From the NCBI GenBank assembly GCA_041642635.1, contig JBEPWB010000050.1, positions 1-9,023 on the forward strand: a stretch of DNA of 9,023 nt, written 5' to 3'. This document shows positions 1 to 8,065 of the stretch, piece after piece. The translations under genes and the position numbers were made by a program. Each line of letters opens with the position of its first letter. Position 1 is the stretch's first letter. The notes under the pieces are model-generated. The model saw only the letters and a program-made list of their open reading frames with translations. It was not told the DNA's origin and made no database searches. Origin of the DNA: JAAZVM01 sp041642635. GTDB lineage: Bacteria; Patescibacteriota; Gracilibacteria; BD1-5; UBA6164.

Positions 1-657
1 ATAATGTCCGGATAAGATTTTTTCATCAAACATTTTTTTATGAATACTTTCCTGAATTCTACCACCCCAATTATGTACTAAAGAAATTCAATAATCTTTT
101 CAAAGTTTTTTTGCAAATAACTTAAATTTTTCCAATTCTCAAAGAGTCATAACTGACAACATAAATTCCATTGAATAATTTATTTTCAATTTATTAGCTT
201 TATTTAAAACTCTAATAAAATTATCATAAAAATCTCCTCCAGTTAAATAATTATACATTTTTTTATCAAGAGAAAAAACAGAAAAAGTCAAAGAAACATT
301 AAATCACCTATTTTTTAATTCTAAAATTTTTTCTAGATGAAAATTTTTCAATGCCAATCATTTAGTCATAAAAAACAAATTTATATTTGGAAGTCTAGAA
401 AAAAGGTATTCCATAAAATCATTAACTTCTGAATGGATAAAAGCGTCTCATAATCAACAAACCATAACTTCAGTATAATTTCAAACTTCTAAAAGATCAA
501 CAATTTTTTTAAAATCATCGAAATCCAAGAATTGATGACTATCTAATTGTTCTCTAGCACAAACTATACAATTCATTCCACAATAACTAGTTAGCTCTAT
601 TTCCAATCACTTTGTAACAGCGCTGCATTCAAAAACATTTGATTTTTTTGGTTCCAT
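1..657 (-). CDS. Radical SAM protein, C-terminus beyond window edge
   Basis: This is a 219-residue N-terminal part; the frame is still open at base 1. The radical SAM cluster motif CX3CX2C is at Cys26, Cys30 and Cys33 (CGMNCIVC), preceded by a beta strand LEIELTSY. It is followed by GLGDAF (68-73, matching the usual GGEP/GLGEP SAM-binding strand), MTKG (97-100, matching TNG/TKG) and LTGGDFYDN, then HNWGGR near residue 198, a pattern common in SPASM-type radical SAM proteins. Both glycines of GLG are TGA codons (454-456, 448-450), and the HNWGG tryptophan is TGG. The start is the first ATG, 12 bases after the upstream gene's stop; no Shine-Dalgarno sequence is visible. The family cleaves SAM reductively to start radical chemistry. 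The substrate is unknown, and any auxiliary-cluster cysteines would lie outside the window. It is less AT-rich than its upstream neighbour. Confidence 0.88.
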
Positions 658-669
658 TTTTTATATTAA

Positions 670-2016
670 TTAATAATCTTCATCTACTTTTTCTCAATTT
701 TCTAAAAAAAATTTTTTTAAATTAAAAACTACTTTAGATTTATTAGTTTCAGTATATTGGTATTTTTCATTATCAACGTAATCATATAATAATATGGTTA
801 AATAAAGGTATAATTTAAAATTATTTACATTTGGAGAAAATTTTTTTCAATTATTATTTATAATTTTATTAGATATTAAAAAATCTATTTTATCATCTAA
901 TCAATTAAATCATCAGAAATTATTATATATATAATCAATATCTATTTCAAAAACCAAATTATAAAATAAATATTTAATTAACTCTATTTGTTTATTTAAA
1001 AATTTAATATTAGAAAAAAGAATTCAAGAATCAATTTTCTCATAATATTTATTAATTTTATAGTTATTATATCAAATTAATAATCAATTTAAATGAGTTA
1101 TTGCTCAATTTCATATTCAAATTAAATTTATATTACTTTTTAAATAAGTTTCTTCTTGTTCATTATATGAATTATTATATTTGTAATTAATTATTTTATT
1201 AAAATATTTTTTAACCTGTGACATCATTACTTTTTTTTCATTATCAATTTTATATGAAACATTTTCACTTTGAATAAAATAGTTTAATGAAATATTATCA
1301 GCATTTAATTCTATTGATTTTAATATATCATTTTTACAAATATCAAAAGTTTGTCATTTTATTCAAACCATAAGATCTATATTTACTTTTATATTAAAAT
1401 CATGAAGTAAATTTATATTTTTTTTATGATTTATTTTTGAAAAATTGTACCTAGAATTCATATCTAATACTTTTTTATCAAAAGATTGAATTGCATATGT
1501 AACCCTGTTAACTCAATATTTTGCTAGTACATTAATAGTATTTTCATCAATTAAATAAGGATTTAAGTCTATATTAAATTGCTTCATGTTAGATACATCA
1601 AATTTTTTATATATAAAATTAAATAATTTATCTAAATTTCTATGCCCTACAATATTTGGAGTACCACCTCACAAATATATTGAATTTAATTTAATATTAT
1701 TATTATCTCAAATAATAATATTAATGTTTTTTATAAGATAATCTATATATTTATCATACGTATTTGCAAAATTATCTCATACATAAGTAAAACAATGACA
1801 ATAATAACATCTTGTTTTACAAAAAGGTATATGAATATATAAATTATTAATTTTGTTTAAATTAAATCATTTATCATATATATCAATTATCCTATTTTTA
1901 TCATAAACATCATCATTACATAAAAACTTGCTAGGAAAAAACTGCGTTCATAAATAATCTTTAAAAATATCATTAAGAATAAAGATACCATTTTTATAAA
2001 TAAAGTCTTTGTACAT
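670..2016 (-). CDS. HemN-like radical SAM protein (copy 2)
   Basis: 448 residues, complete. It has the HemN-family core: YIHIPFCKTRCYYCHC with Cys66, Cys70, Cys73 and an extra Cys75 (CX3CX2CXC, as in HemN rather than HemW), GGGTP at 116-120, YGVNRVTYAIQSF (167-179) and VNIDLMVGIKGQT (211-223). A later IGIGNGAITHLNG matches the HemN iGxGAhS region. The C-terminal part resembles the HemN C-terminal domain (a winged-helix-like segment with NNNGKKFS). The first glycine of GGGTP is TGA (1669-1671). I found no TGG codon here, whereas the many TGA codons would give an implausible load of Trp in code 4. It starts 2 bases after the preceding stop. Family members include coproporphyrinogen dehydrogenase and radical SAM C-methylases or cyclopropanases of natural-product pathways. 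With no heme genes nearby I infer a modification role. It is a paralogue of the gene at 6729-8063. Confidence 0.9.
691..714 (-). repeat. 24-base direct repeat, copy at 3' end of HemN-like copy 2
   Basis: This stretch is identical to 6744-6767 and sits at the same place, the extreme 3' end of each HemN-like gene, encoding the FFLENGE tail. It is most simply shared ancestry of the two paralogues preserved in a conserved C-terminus, rather than a mobile or recombination repeat. Confidence 0.75.
1469..1488 (-). repeat. 20-base match inside HemN-like copy 2 (QSFDKKV region)
   Basis: This is identical to 7504-7523 in the other HemN-like gene. Both encode the conserved AxQSFDKKVL segment of the HemN family. 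It marks shared descent of the two genes rather than a separate element. Confidence 0.7.
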
Positions 2017-2018
2017 AT

Positions 2019-2900
2019 TTATTTTTTTAATATTTTATCAATAATTTTGTAAGAAAGAATGTCTCAAGTTTTTTTTGGTATTTCAAAAACTAAAATTAAA
2101 ACATCTTTTATATTATGCAAATCTAGTAATTTTTCCAAATTTAAATTTTTATCATTAAGAGAAATTAATTTTGTTTTAGTATTTATTTCGCTATATAAAG
2201 CTTTATCAATATTTTTATATTGTTTTTGTAACCAAAGTAAAGAATCCAAATCACTGTAAAAAAACAAATTTGTATCAAGAATAAATTGAATATCTCAAGT
2301 AACTCAATTAAAATATCAAAATGAATTTAATTCTAAATTATCAAACGATGAAAAATAATCATAAAGAGTTTTTAATTTATACAAATTAACCTTATCCCGT
2401 TTTTTTGTAGAATAAACTGGCATAAAACTGATTTTTGAGAATCAAAAATTCAATATTTTATTAAAAGTTTTAACTGAATTATCTAAATAATCTGGATCAT
2501 TTATAAAATTTATATTTATGATATCGGTATAATCTTTTAAAACTTCAAAATTTAAATCATTCCCAGTAGTTATATTATCAACCGACAAATAAATAAAAAT
2601 ATTATTTTCTTGAAAAAATTCTAATTTTTCTTTATCCAAAAAGACTCAATTAGTTCAAATAGTAAAATTATTTACATAATTTTTAGAATTCTCAACAAAA
2701 TATTTTAATTTTTTATATTCCAATAATGGTTCTCATCAAAAAAAATTTATTGTATAATTTGCTGGATTTAGTTTTAAAAAGTTAGAAAATAAATCTAAAT
2801 CATCAAAGGAAAGTGATTTATTTTTAAAATCTAAATCGCAATATTCACATCTCTTGTTACATTGATTTGTTAAAATCAATTCAATTAGTACATTTTGCAT
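2019..2900 (-). CDS. Small radical SAM protein without auxiliary cysteines
   Basis: 293 residues, complete. The N-terminus runs straight into the first core strand, LIELILTNQC, and the cluster motif CNKRCEYC (Cys14, Cys18, Cys21, CX3CX2C). FFGGEPLL (53-60) has both motif glycines encoded by adjacent TGA codons (2733-2738), and IGTNG (81-85) again uses TGA for conserved glycines. A YLSVDNITTG segment follows, typical of the fourth or fifth barrel strand. The three cluster cysteines are the only cysteines in the protein, so it lacks SPASM or twitch auxiliary clusters. That fits radical SAM enzymes carrying just the one SAM-cleaving cluster. The start ATG lies 3 bases past the amidinotransferase stop, and the stop is 2 bases before the next gene. 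The substrate is unknown. Confidence 0.88.
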
Positions 2901-2903
2901 AAA

Positions 2904-3992
2904 CTAAAGTGTATAATCTTTAAACTCATCTTCTCTATCAATATCCAAAGTAGAACAATGTAAACCTCATCCAAAAATTTCACAATGTCTCATCCTTACT
3001 GGTACTACTTCAAATCATTTTTTTCTTAAAACATCTATAGTGTTAATTGCATCTTCTATAACAAAAACAGTCTTTTCGTCTAACGATAGAACATTAGTAT
3101 CTGCTCATCTTAAGCTACACAATTCTATAAAATTTAACTCATTTTCAATGTAGTCAGGTGGATATTCCCTATAATCAGAAGTATAAATAAACTCCCAATC
3201 ACGAAATTTATTTGGTAAATATGATTTTATATCTTTGTCCATCATAGAATTATTAACAAGAAAAGTTCATGGTCTCAAAACAGAAATTTTTCAATCAATA
3301 TGAGTATCATCTAATTGATAAACCTTATGAACAATAACTTCAGGTCACAAAATTTTTTGTAACCAATCCGCTCATAATTCGTGATTATAACTTGAAATAT
3401 TAAAAAGTAAGTCTTTTCATATTTTTAAAATATGTGCTGCATCAAAGGAAATATCGTATTTATTTTTATCAAAATTTTTAAAATCTTTTTTATCTAACCA
3501 ATAAGCTTGATCAAAATTTTCTCTTTTCAAAGGTGGATTTGGAGCAGATAACCAAACGTATCAAAAATCATTAAATAAACTTAGAAACATTCTATATAAA
3601 AGCTGGTTTTCAAAGTATCTTTTTGTACATAAAGGTGGGGTTTCTATTATTTTGTCTCAATAAATAATCACTTTATCCCTTGGGTTTGAAACTGGAGTCA
3701 AAAACCCAGAAAAATTTGGAGTCTTAAAGCTTTTAAACTCAGAAAGTTCTTCTGGTCTTCTTACTTTGACTCCTTTTTGTTGTAATAATTTTGCAAAATC
3801 GTTTAAGTCTTGAGTTCTTTCAATTATTTTTTGTTTATCAACTTTATAATCTATAAAATTAGAAAAAGTACTATTTTTCATATTTTCTCAATATGCAACC
3901 TTAAAAGTTAAATCTAATTTTTCCAAATTATAGTTTTGAACATTTCATACAATAACTTCTTTTAATTTTCAAAATTCTGTATAGGTTGGCAT
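2904..3992 (-). CDS. Amidinotransferase family protein (AGAT/StrB type)
   Basis: 362 residues, complete, close to the usual length of glycine amidinotransferase-type enzymes, which move the amidino group of arginine to an amine acceptor and release ornithine. Family landmarks in order: LKEVIVGN (10-17), NPRDKVIIYGDKIIETP (103-119), RYFENQ (125-130), FDAAH (183-187), GKDLL (192-196), LGADWL (206-211), THIDGK (230-235), RPG (240-242), and FGGGLHCSTLD (340-350). The catalytic triad of the family, Asp-His-Cys, is present as Asp184, His231 and Cys346, with spacing close to vertebrate AGAT. In LGADWL the conserved Gly is TGA and the Trp is TGG, and the middle Gly of GGG before HC is TGA (2967-2969), so this gene alone fixes the code. 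Acceptor specificity is not deducible: the residue before the catalytic His is Thr, where I recall Met in vertebrate AGAT. It starts 3 bases after the previous stop. It is richer in G+C than most neighbours. Confidence 0.9.
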
Positions 3993-3995
3993 TTA

Positions 3996-4745
3996 TTATG
4001 AGATTAAATTATAAAAATTACTATTATTTATATCAGTTTCAATATATTTTTTTAATACCATATCAAAATTAAAATTATCAAAGTATTTTTTTTCTCCAAT
4101 TATTAAAAATTTTTCTTCTCAAAAATTATAAAAAATATTAATTCAATTATAATTAAAGTTTATTTTATAAAAAATATCTTCTCTATTATGAAAATTTATA
4201 TCATACTCAAAAATATTTTCATCAATATTCAATCATAAAAAATTGCTATTTATATGCAAAAAAGTAACCTTTCTAGCTTCTAAATTTTGATAATCTAATT
4301 TATTAGTAAAAACAGATATATTAATTTCATTTATTAAACTAATATCAATTTTTCTTAAAAATTCTCCTAATATAGTATAATATTCTTCCAAAAAGAAAAA
4401 AACGTTTTCATAATTAATTAATTTATTAACAGTATCTTTATCAAAAGACACAGGTATTTCAACAATGATTTTATTTAAAAATCAAGTAGAGACAATTTCT
4501 ATAGCTTTTTGTCACTGAATATCTGGTGGTAAAGCTAAAATAATTAAGTCATAATTAAATAAATTTATTTTATCTTTTTCTAGAAAAACATTTATTTTAT
4601 AAAGATCTGAAATTTCTTTTTTTGTATTATGAGTCTTGCAAACTCAATGAACTTCATATGAATTTTTAATAAAAAAATTTAAATATTTTTTTCATTGTAA
4701 TCATAATCAAAAAATTAATATTTTTTTAATAAACATATTCTTCAT
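3996..4745 (-). CDS. NAD(P)-binding Rossmann oxidoreductase, short Gfo/Idh/MocA-like
   Basis: 249 residues. The N-terminus KKILIFGLGLQGKKYL holds a dinucleotide-binding GxGxxG loop (Gly13, Gly15, Gly18), all three glycines being TGA codons (4707-4709, 4701-4703, 4692-4694). YDLIILALPPDIQGQKAI (65-82) and KIIVEIPVSFD (92-102) match the Gfo/Idh/MocA pattern (atPp...h...A; vEKP). The EKP motif reads EIP, so the usual lysine is Ile97. The protein is also shorter than the typical 330-380 residues, so the C-terminal substrate domain is reduced. A redox step on a pathway intermediate is plausible, but loss of EKP lysine leaves activity open. The reading frame overlaps the preceding gene by 20 bases from this ATG; Met4 (codon top at 4736) is an equally reasonable start with an 11-base overlap. 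It ends with tandem TAA TAA just before the amidinotransferase. Confidence 0.78.
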
Positions 4746-5664
4746 TTAATTTTTTATAACTATATTTATTTTTTATACATTTATAACATTGTATTACCAA
4801 GTTTCAATCAGATATATTCTTTATATAATCAGAATATTTTACAAAATGATTATATATTTTATTCTGATCAAATAAAGTATTTGAAATTTCAAAATTTCAT
4901 AAATAACAAAGATTATCATGAAAAGTAAATCATCATCAAGGTCAAATTTCTATATGATCGTAAAGAAAAACTTTATCATCTTTAAGATAATAATAATCTT
5001 TTATAAGACATTTTTTTCTCTTTAAATCAGAAATTTCTTTATTTAAATTATTAATTTTCCAAGATAAATCATGAAATTTTAAATCAAAAGTTTTTCATAT
5101 GATACAATTATAAGAATTATTACTCTCAGTTGTAGAAAGTTTAGTAATTATTTTTTTTATAATATTTTCATATCTATTAATATCTATGAAAATATCAAAA
5201 TATATTTTTCATAATATGTTATATTTTTTAAATTCATTTAACATCATAATAATGTTTGATAAGTCCATATAGTTATCTATAGTTTTAGGAACAGAGCAAT
5301 CAAAAGCTCAATATCTGTCATACAAATTTGATAAAGTCCTATAGTCTTGAGTGTCTAAATTATGAGGTATTTGTAGTTTAAATTTTCTTCAATTTGATAC
5401 AACATAATCTAATATAAAAAACAAATTATCATATTTCAATAAATTAATTCAAACAAAAAAAATTTCAAAATCTAAAGAAAAGTTTTTAAGTATATAATCT
5501 ATATTTTTTACTATTGATTCTTTGCTGTAAAGAGTAATATTTTTTATTTTTTTATAAGAAAAATCACAGTCACATCAAGCAGGACATCAGCTTCATATTT
5601 TTATAGAGACATGTGGTTTATCAATATATTTCTCTCATTCTCTAGCATAATTAAATAAATACAT
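4726..5664 (-). CDS. Divergent radical SAM-like protein with C-terminal cysteines
   Basis: 312 residues, complete. Near the N-terminus HVSIKIGSGCPAGCDCDF resembles the cluster-binding loop of radical SAM proteins, but the cysteines Cys27, Cys31 and Cys33 are spaced CX3CXC rather than CX3CX2C. A central region has alternating strands and helices in the order expected of a partial TIM barrel, without a clear GGEP motif. The C-terminal part has IGPGGGFTFHDNLCYLGNF (three successive TGA glycines at 4930-4938, Cys253) and QCYKC (Cys293, Cys296), an arrangement like the SPASM/twitch auxiliary cluster region. The start ATG is 4 bases after the methyltransferase stop; the 3' end overlaps the oxidoreductase. 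I infer an iron-sulfur enzyme of the radical SAM superfamily. Because of the odd spacing it could instead be a non-catalytic relative or use another cluster geometry. Confidence 0.7.
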
Positions 5665-5668
5665 AATT

Positions 5669-6346
5669 TTAATACTTAAAAGCTAATATTTTTTTTGAAT
5701 ATTGATTACTAAAAGACAGTTCAATATGTTTTTTAAATCATGAATTATATAATATTTTTATAACTTTATCAAAATCAAAGGAAGTATGATAAGCATTTAA
5801 AATATCAATTATTTCTCAATTTTTTTCAATTTTTGTCATCATATTATGTATATTATCTCAAAGTCTTCTTTCTTTTTGAGTTATATCATATCAATTAATA
5901 TTATATTTTTCATCAATTGAAAATTTATTATTTTCAGAAACTTCACTCTCTGTCCAAAACTCAAAGTAGAAAAATCATTTTGATTTTAAGTTTTTATAGA
6001 CATTACTAAAAACTTCTCCAACTTCTTCTAAAGAAAAAACATGATTCAAACATCAGTCAACGCAAGTAATTAAATCTACATCTTCTTTTAAAACAAAATC
6101 TCTCATATCTTTTACAGAAAAATCAATATCAGGATATCTATTTTTAGATAATTGAACAATTCAAAAAAAAATATCTGATCAACTTGATTTGATTCAAGCA
6201 TCATTTAAAAGTTTTACAAAATATCAGCTTTCTGAAGCTATTGTATGATTTGTTTTTACTCAAAGTTTTTTGAATATTGGATAAACATTTTCAAAAGATT
6301 CATCATAAACTTTATCAAATCATAACAAAAGATTAAAATCTTGCAT
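5669..6346 (-). CDS. Class I SAM-dependent methyltransferase-fold protein, degenerate motif I
   Basis: 225 residues, complete. The order of elements fits a class I methyltransferase (Methyltransf_11/25 type): a helix FDKVYDESFENVYP, the motif I region at 32-47 ending SGYFVKLL, an acidic residue closing strand 2 in SGSDI (Asp58), KDMRDF (79-84), the strand 4 segment DLITCVDGCLNHV (91-103), a helix SLEEVGEVFSNVYKNLKSKG and the strand FFYFEFW. Motif I, normally like hDhGxGxG, reads NHTIASESG, so the acidic residue and two of three glycines are absent; the last Gly41 is TGA (6224-6226). It directly follows speD, which makes decarboxylated SAM, so an aminopropyl-transfer role is conceivable, but its sequence looks more like a methyltransferase than a spermidine synthase. 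The gap to speD is 9 bases and to the next gene 4 bases. Confidence 0.8.
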
Positions 6347-6355
6347 ATAAAAAAA

Positions 6356-6727
6356 TTAACGATTAATTATTTGTTGTTTTGCTGTAATTTTATTATCAAA
6401 AAAATTTTTTAATAAATCATCCAAAAATAATTCTATATTTGGTCAATTATCTGATAAAAAATTACAAGAAAAAACATCAATTGAAACATAACCAATCTCT
6501 GGCCAAGTATGAATACTAAAGTGAGATTCAGCCAATAAAACAATTCCCGTAAAAGAATCTAATTCTCCAAAAAAATGAAATTGATTTCACAAAACTGTAA
6601 ATCAATTTTTTTCTAATAATTCTACAATTTTTTCTTTTATATTTAATTGTGTAAAATTTAAGATTTTATCAAAATTAACATCATATAAATCTAAAATATA
6701 ATGTTTTCATACGTTACTTATGTTCAT
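6356..6727 (-). CDS. speD: S-adenosylmethionine decarboxylase proenzyme
   Basis: 123 residues, the normal length for the short prokaryotic class. The protein self-cleaves before a serine to form a pyruvoyl cofactor, then decarboxylates SAM to the aminopropyl donor used in polyamine synthesis. The N-terminus GKHYILDLY (7-15) is typical. The processing and active-site motif LLAESHFSIHTWPEIGY (64-80) contains the pyruvoyl-forming Ser68, His73 and, further on in DVFSC, Cys88; these match Ser63, His68 and Cys83 of the Thermotoga enzyme with identical spacing. Trp75 of HTWPE is TGG, while Gly residues at 7, 42, 47 and 95 are TGA. All catalytic residues are intact. No spermidine synthase lies in the window. 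It starts 2 bases past the HemN-like gene's stop and is less AT-rich than that neighbour. Confidence 0.95.
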
Positions 6728-6728
6728 T

Positions 6729-8063
6729 TTATTTATCAATTAGTTCTCAATTTTCTAAAAAAAATTTATTTAATTCAATTTTATTATACAAATTTAAATC
6801 AATTTTACTAAACTTTTGAATAAAAAAAATATTAAAATAAATAAGAGTATCTTTATCATTAAAATTAGAAAAAATTTTTCATTTTTTAAATGAAATAACT
6901 TTATTTTTAATCAAAAAATTAAATTCTCAAGCAAAAGATTTAAATATATTTTTTCAATAAATATCATAAAAATTATCTACATTTATTCAGCTTAAAATAT
7001 TTAAGTAAATATATTTTATCATTTCATCATTATAATTAATTTCAAGTCATTTATTTATTGGCAATATTCAAAAATTAAGTTGATTATAATAATCTTTATT
7101 TTCAGGTTTAGAATAAATTATTTTTCAATAAATATTAGTAACTCCCGAGGCTCAAATAGATATTGTTGTATTTTTTGTTGAAGCAAAATAATCTTCAAAT
7201 TTATTAGAGTAATTATTTTTTATTGTATTATTAATAAAATATTTTTTTGAATAATTAACTAAATTAATAAAATTAGAATTTAATTTATAAAAAATATTAT
7301 TACTATCCATAAAATAATGTACTGACAAATTATCATATCACATATAATTGACTGTTCTTATATCATTTTCAAAAGTTTCTATAGTTTGTCAATTCAGTCA
7401 AATAAGCAAATCTATATTTACTTTTAATCAAATATATCTAGCATAATCTATATTATTTTTTAAACTTTTTTCATTATAAGTATCTCTATTATTCTGTATT
7501 AAAACTTTTTTATCAAAAGATTGGACAGCAAAAGTAACTCTAGTAAATCATAATTTTTTTAAAATATCTAACTTTCATTTATTATAATGATTTGGATGTC
7601 AATCTATAATAAAATCATCTAATTTTTCTATAAAAAAATATTTTTTTATAATTTCTACTAAAAAAATTAATTCCTTATTATTCAAAATATTTGGAGTTCA
7701 ACCTCATATAAAAATAGAATCAATTATAATTTTTTTATTATTATTTATTTCAAATAATATTTTTGATTCTTTTTCTAAAAAAGATAAGTAATTAAAAATA
7801 TCTATTCTATCTTCAAGTTTATTTTTAAAACAATTACAGTAACTGCAAATTTTAGTACAAAAAGGAATATGAATATATAGCAAATTTTTTGTATTATTAT
7901 CTTTTTTTAAATAAAATTCCGAATTAAAAAAATCAGAATAAATATTATTTAAATCAAAATTTTCCTTTCTCCAGAAAAATGAAGAAGGAAAAAAACTAAG
8001 AGATCAGGGTTCTTTTAAAAAACTTAAAAGAAGTTTTTCTGATTTATTATAAAAATTATTCAT
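6729..8063 (-). CDS. HemN-like radical SAM protein (copy 1)
   Basis: 444 residues, complete. LLYIHIPFCTKICSYCNCF carries the HemN-type cluster motif CX3CX2CXC (Cys69, Cys73, Cys76, Cys78). IGGGTP (119-124) uses TGA for the first and third motif glycines (7704-7706, 7698-7700). LGFTRVTFAVQSFDKKVL and LKVNIDLLIGLNGQT follow, then SIGASGVTNIYGK, equivalent to the HemN iGaGAhS segment, and a C-terminal domain with a winged-helix-like stretch. It parallels the protein at 670-2016 along its whole length, including an N-terminal FFPSxF segment and an almost identical C-terminal FFLENGE tail, so the two are paralogues. Trp31 is TGG. It begins 2 bases after the LRR gene stop and ends 1 base before speD. 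A natural-product radical methylase or cyclase role is inferred from context; strict coproporphyrinogen dehydrogenase activity is not supported by neighbours. Confidence 0.9.
6744..6767 (-). repeat. 24-base direct repeat, copy at 3' end of HemN-like copy 1
   Basis: This is the partner of 691-714, base-for-base identical. It encodes the C-terminal FFLENGE segment including a TGA glycine codon. Outside it the two genes diverge at the nucleotide level, so selection on this tail is possible. Confidence 0.75.
7504..7523 (-). repeat. 20-base match inside HemN-like copy 1 (QSFDKKV region)
   Basis: This is the partner of 1469-1488, lying at the equivalent codons of the paralogous gene; see that entry for interpretation. 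Confidence 0.7.
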
Positions 8064-8065
8064 AT

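Noticed and set aside
2059..2259. Small plus-strand protein of 66 residues
   Set aside because: It lies wholly opposite the radical SAM gene at 2019-2900, has no family resemblance, and is explained by the AT-rich antisense frame.
4930..4938. Triple TGA as a stop cluster ending the gene at 4726-5664
   Set aside because: The frame continues to TAA at 4726-4728 with a cysteine-rich C-terminal segment; under code 25 the run is GGG in IGPGGGF.
657..6355. Short RiPP precursor peptide gene between the enzymes
   Set aside because: Gaps are 1-12 bases, leaving no room on the minus strand; any precursor must be outside the window or be one of the named proteins.
670..8063. Heme biosynthesis assignment (true HemN) for the two HemN-like genes
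   Set aside because: The motifs are HemN-type, but two divergent copies sit among non-heme enzymes and no other heme gene is present, so only the family name is supported.
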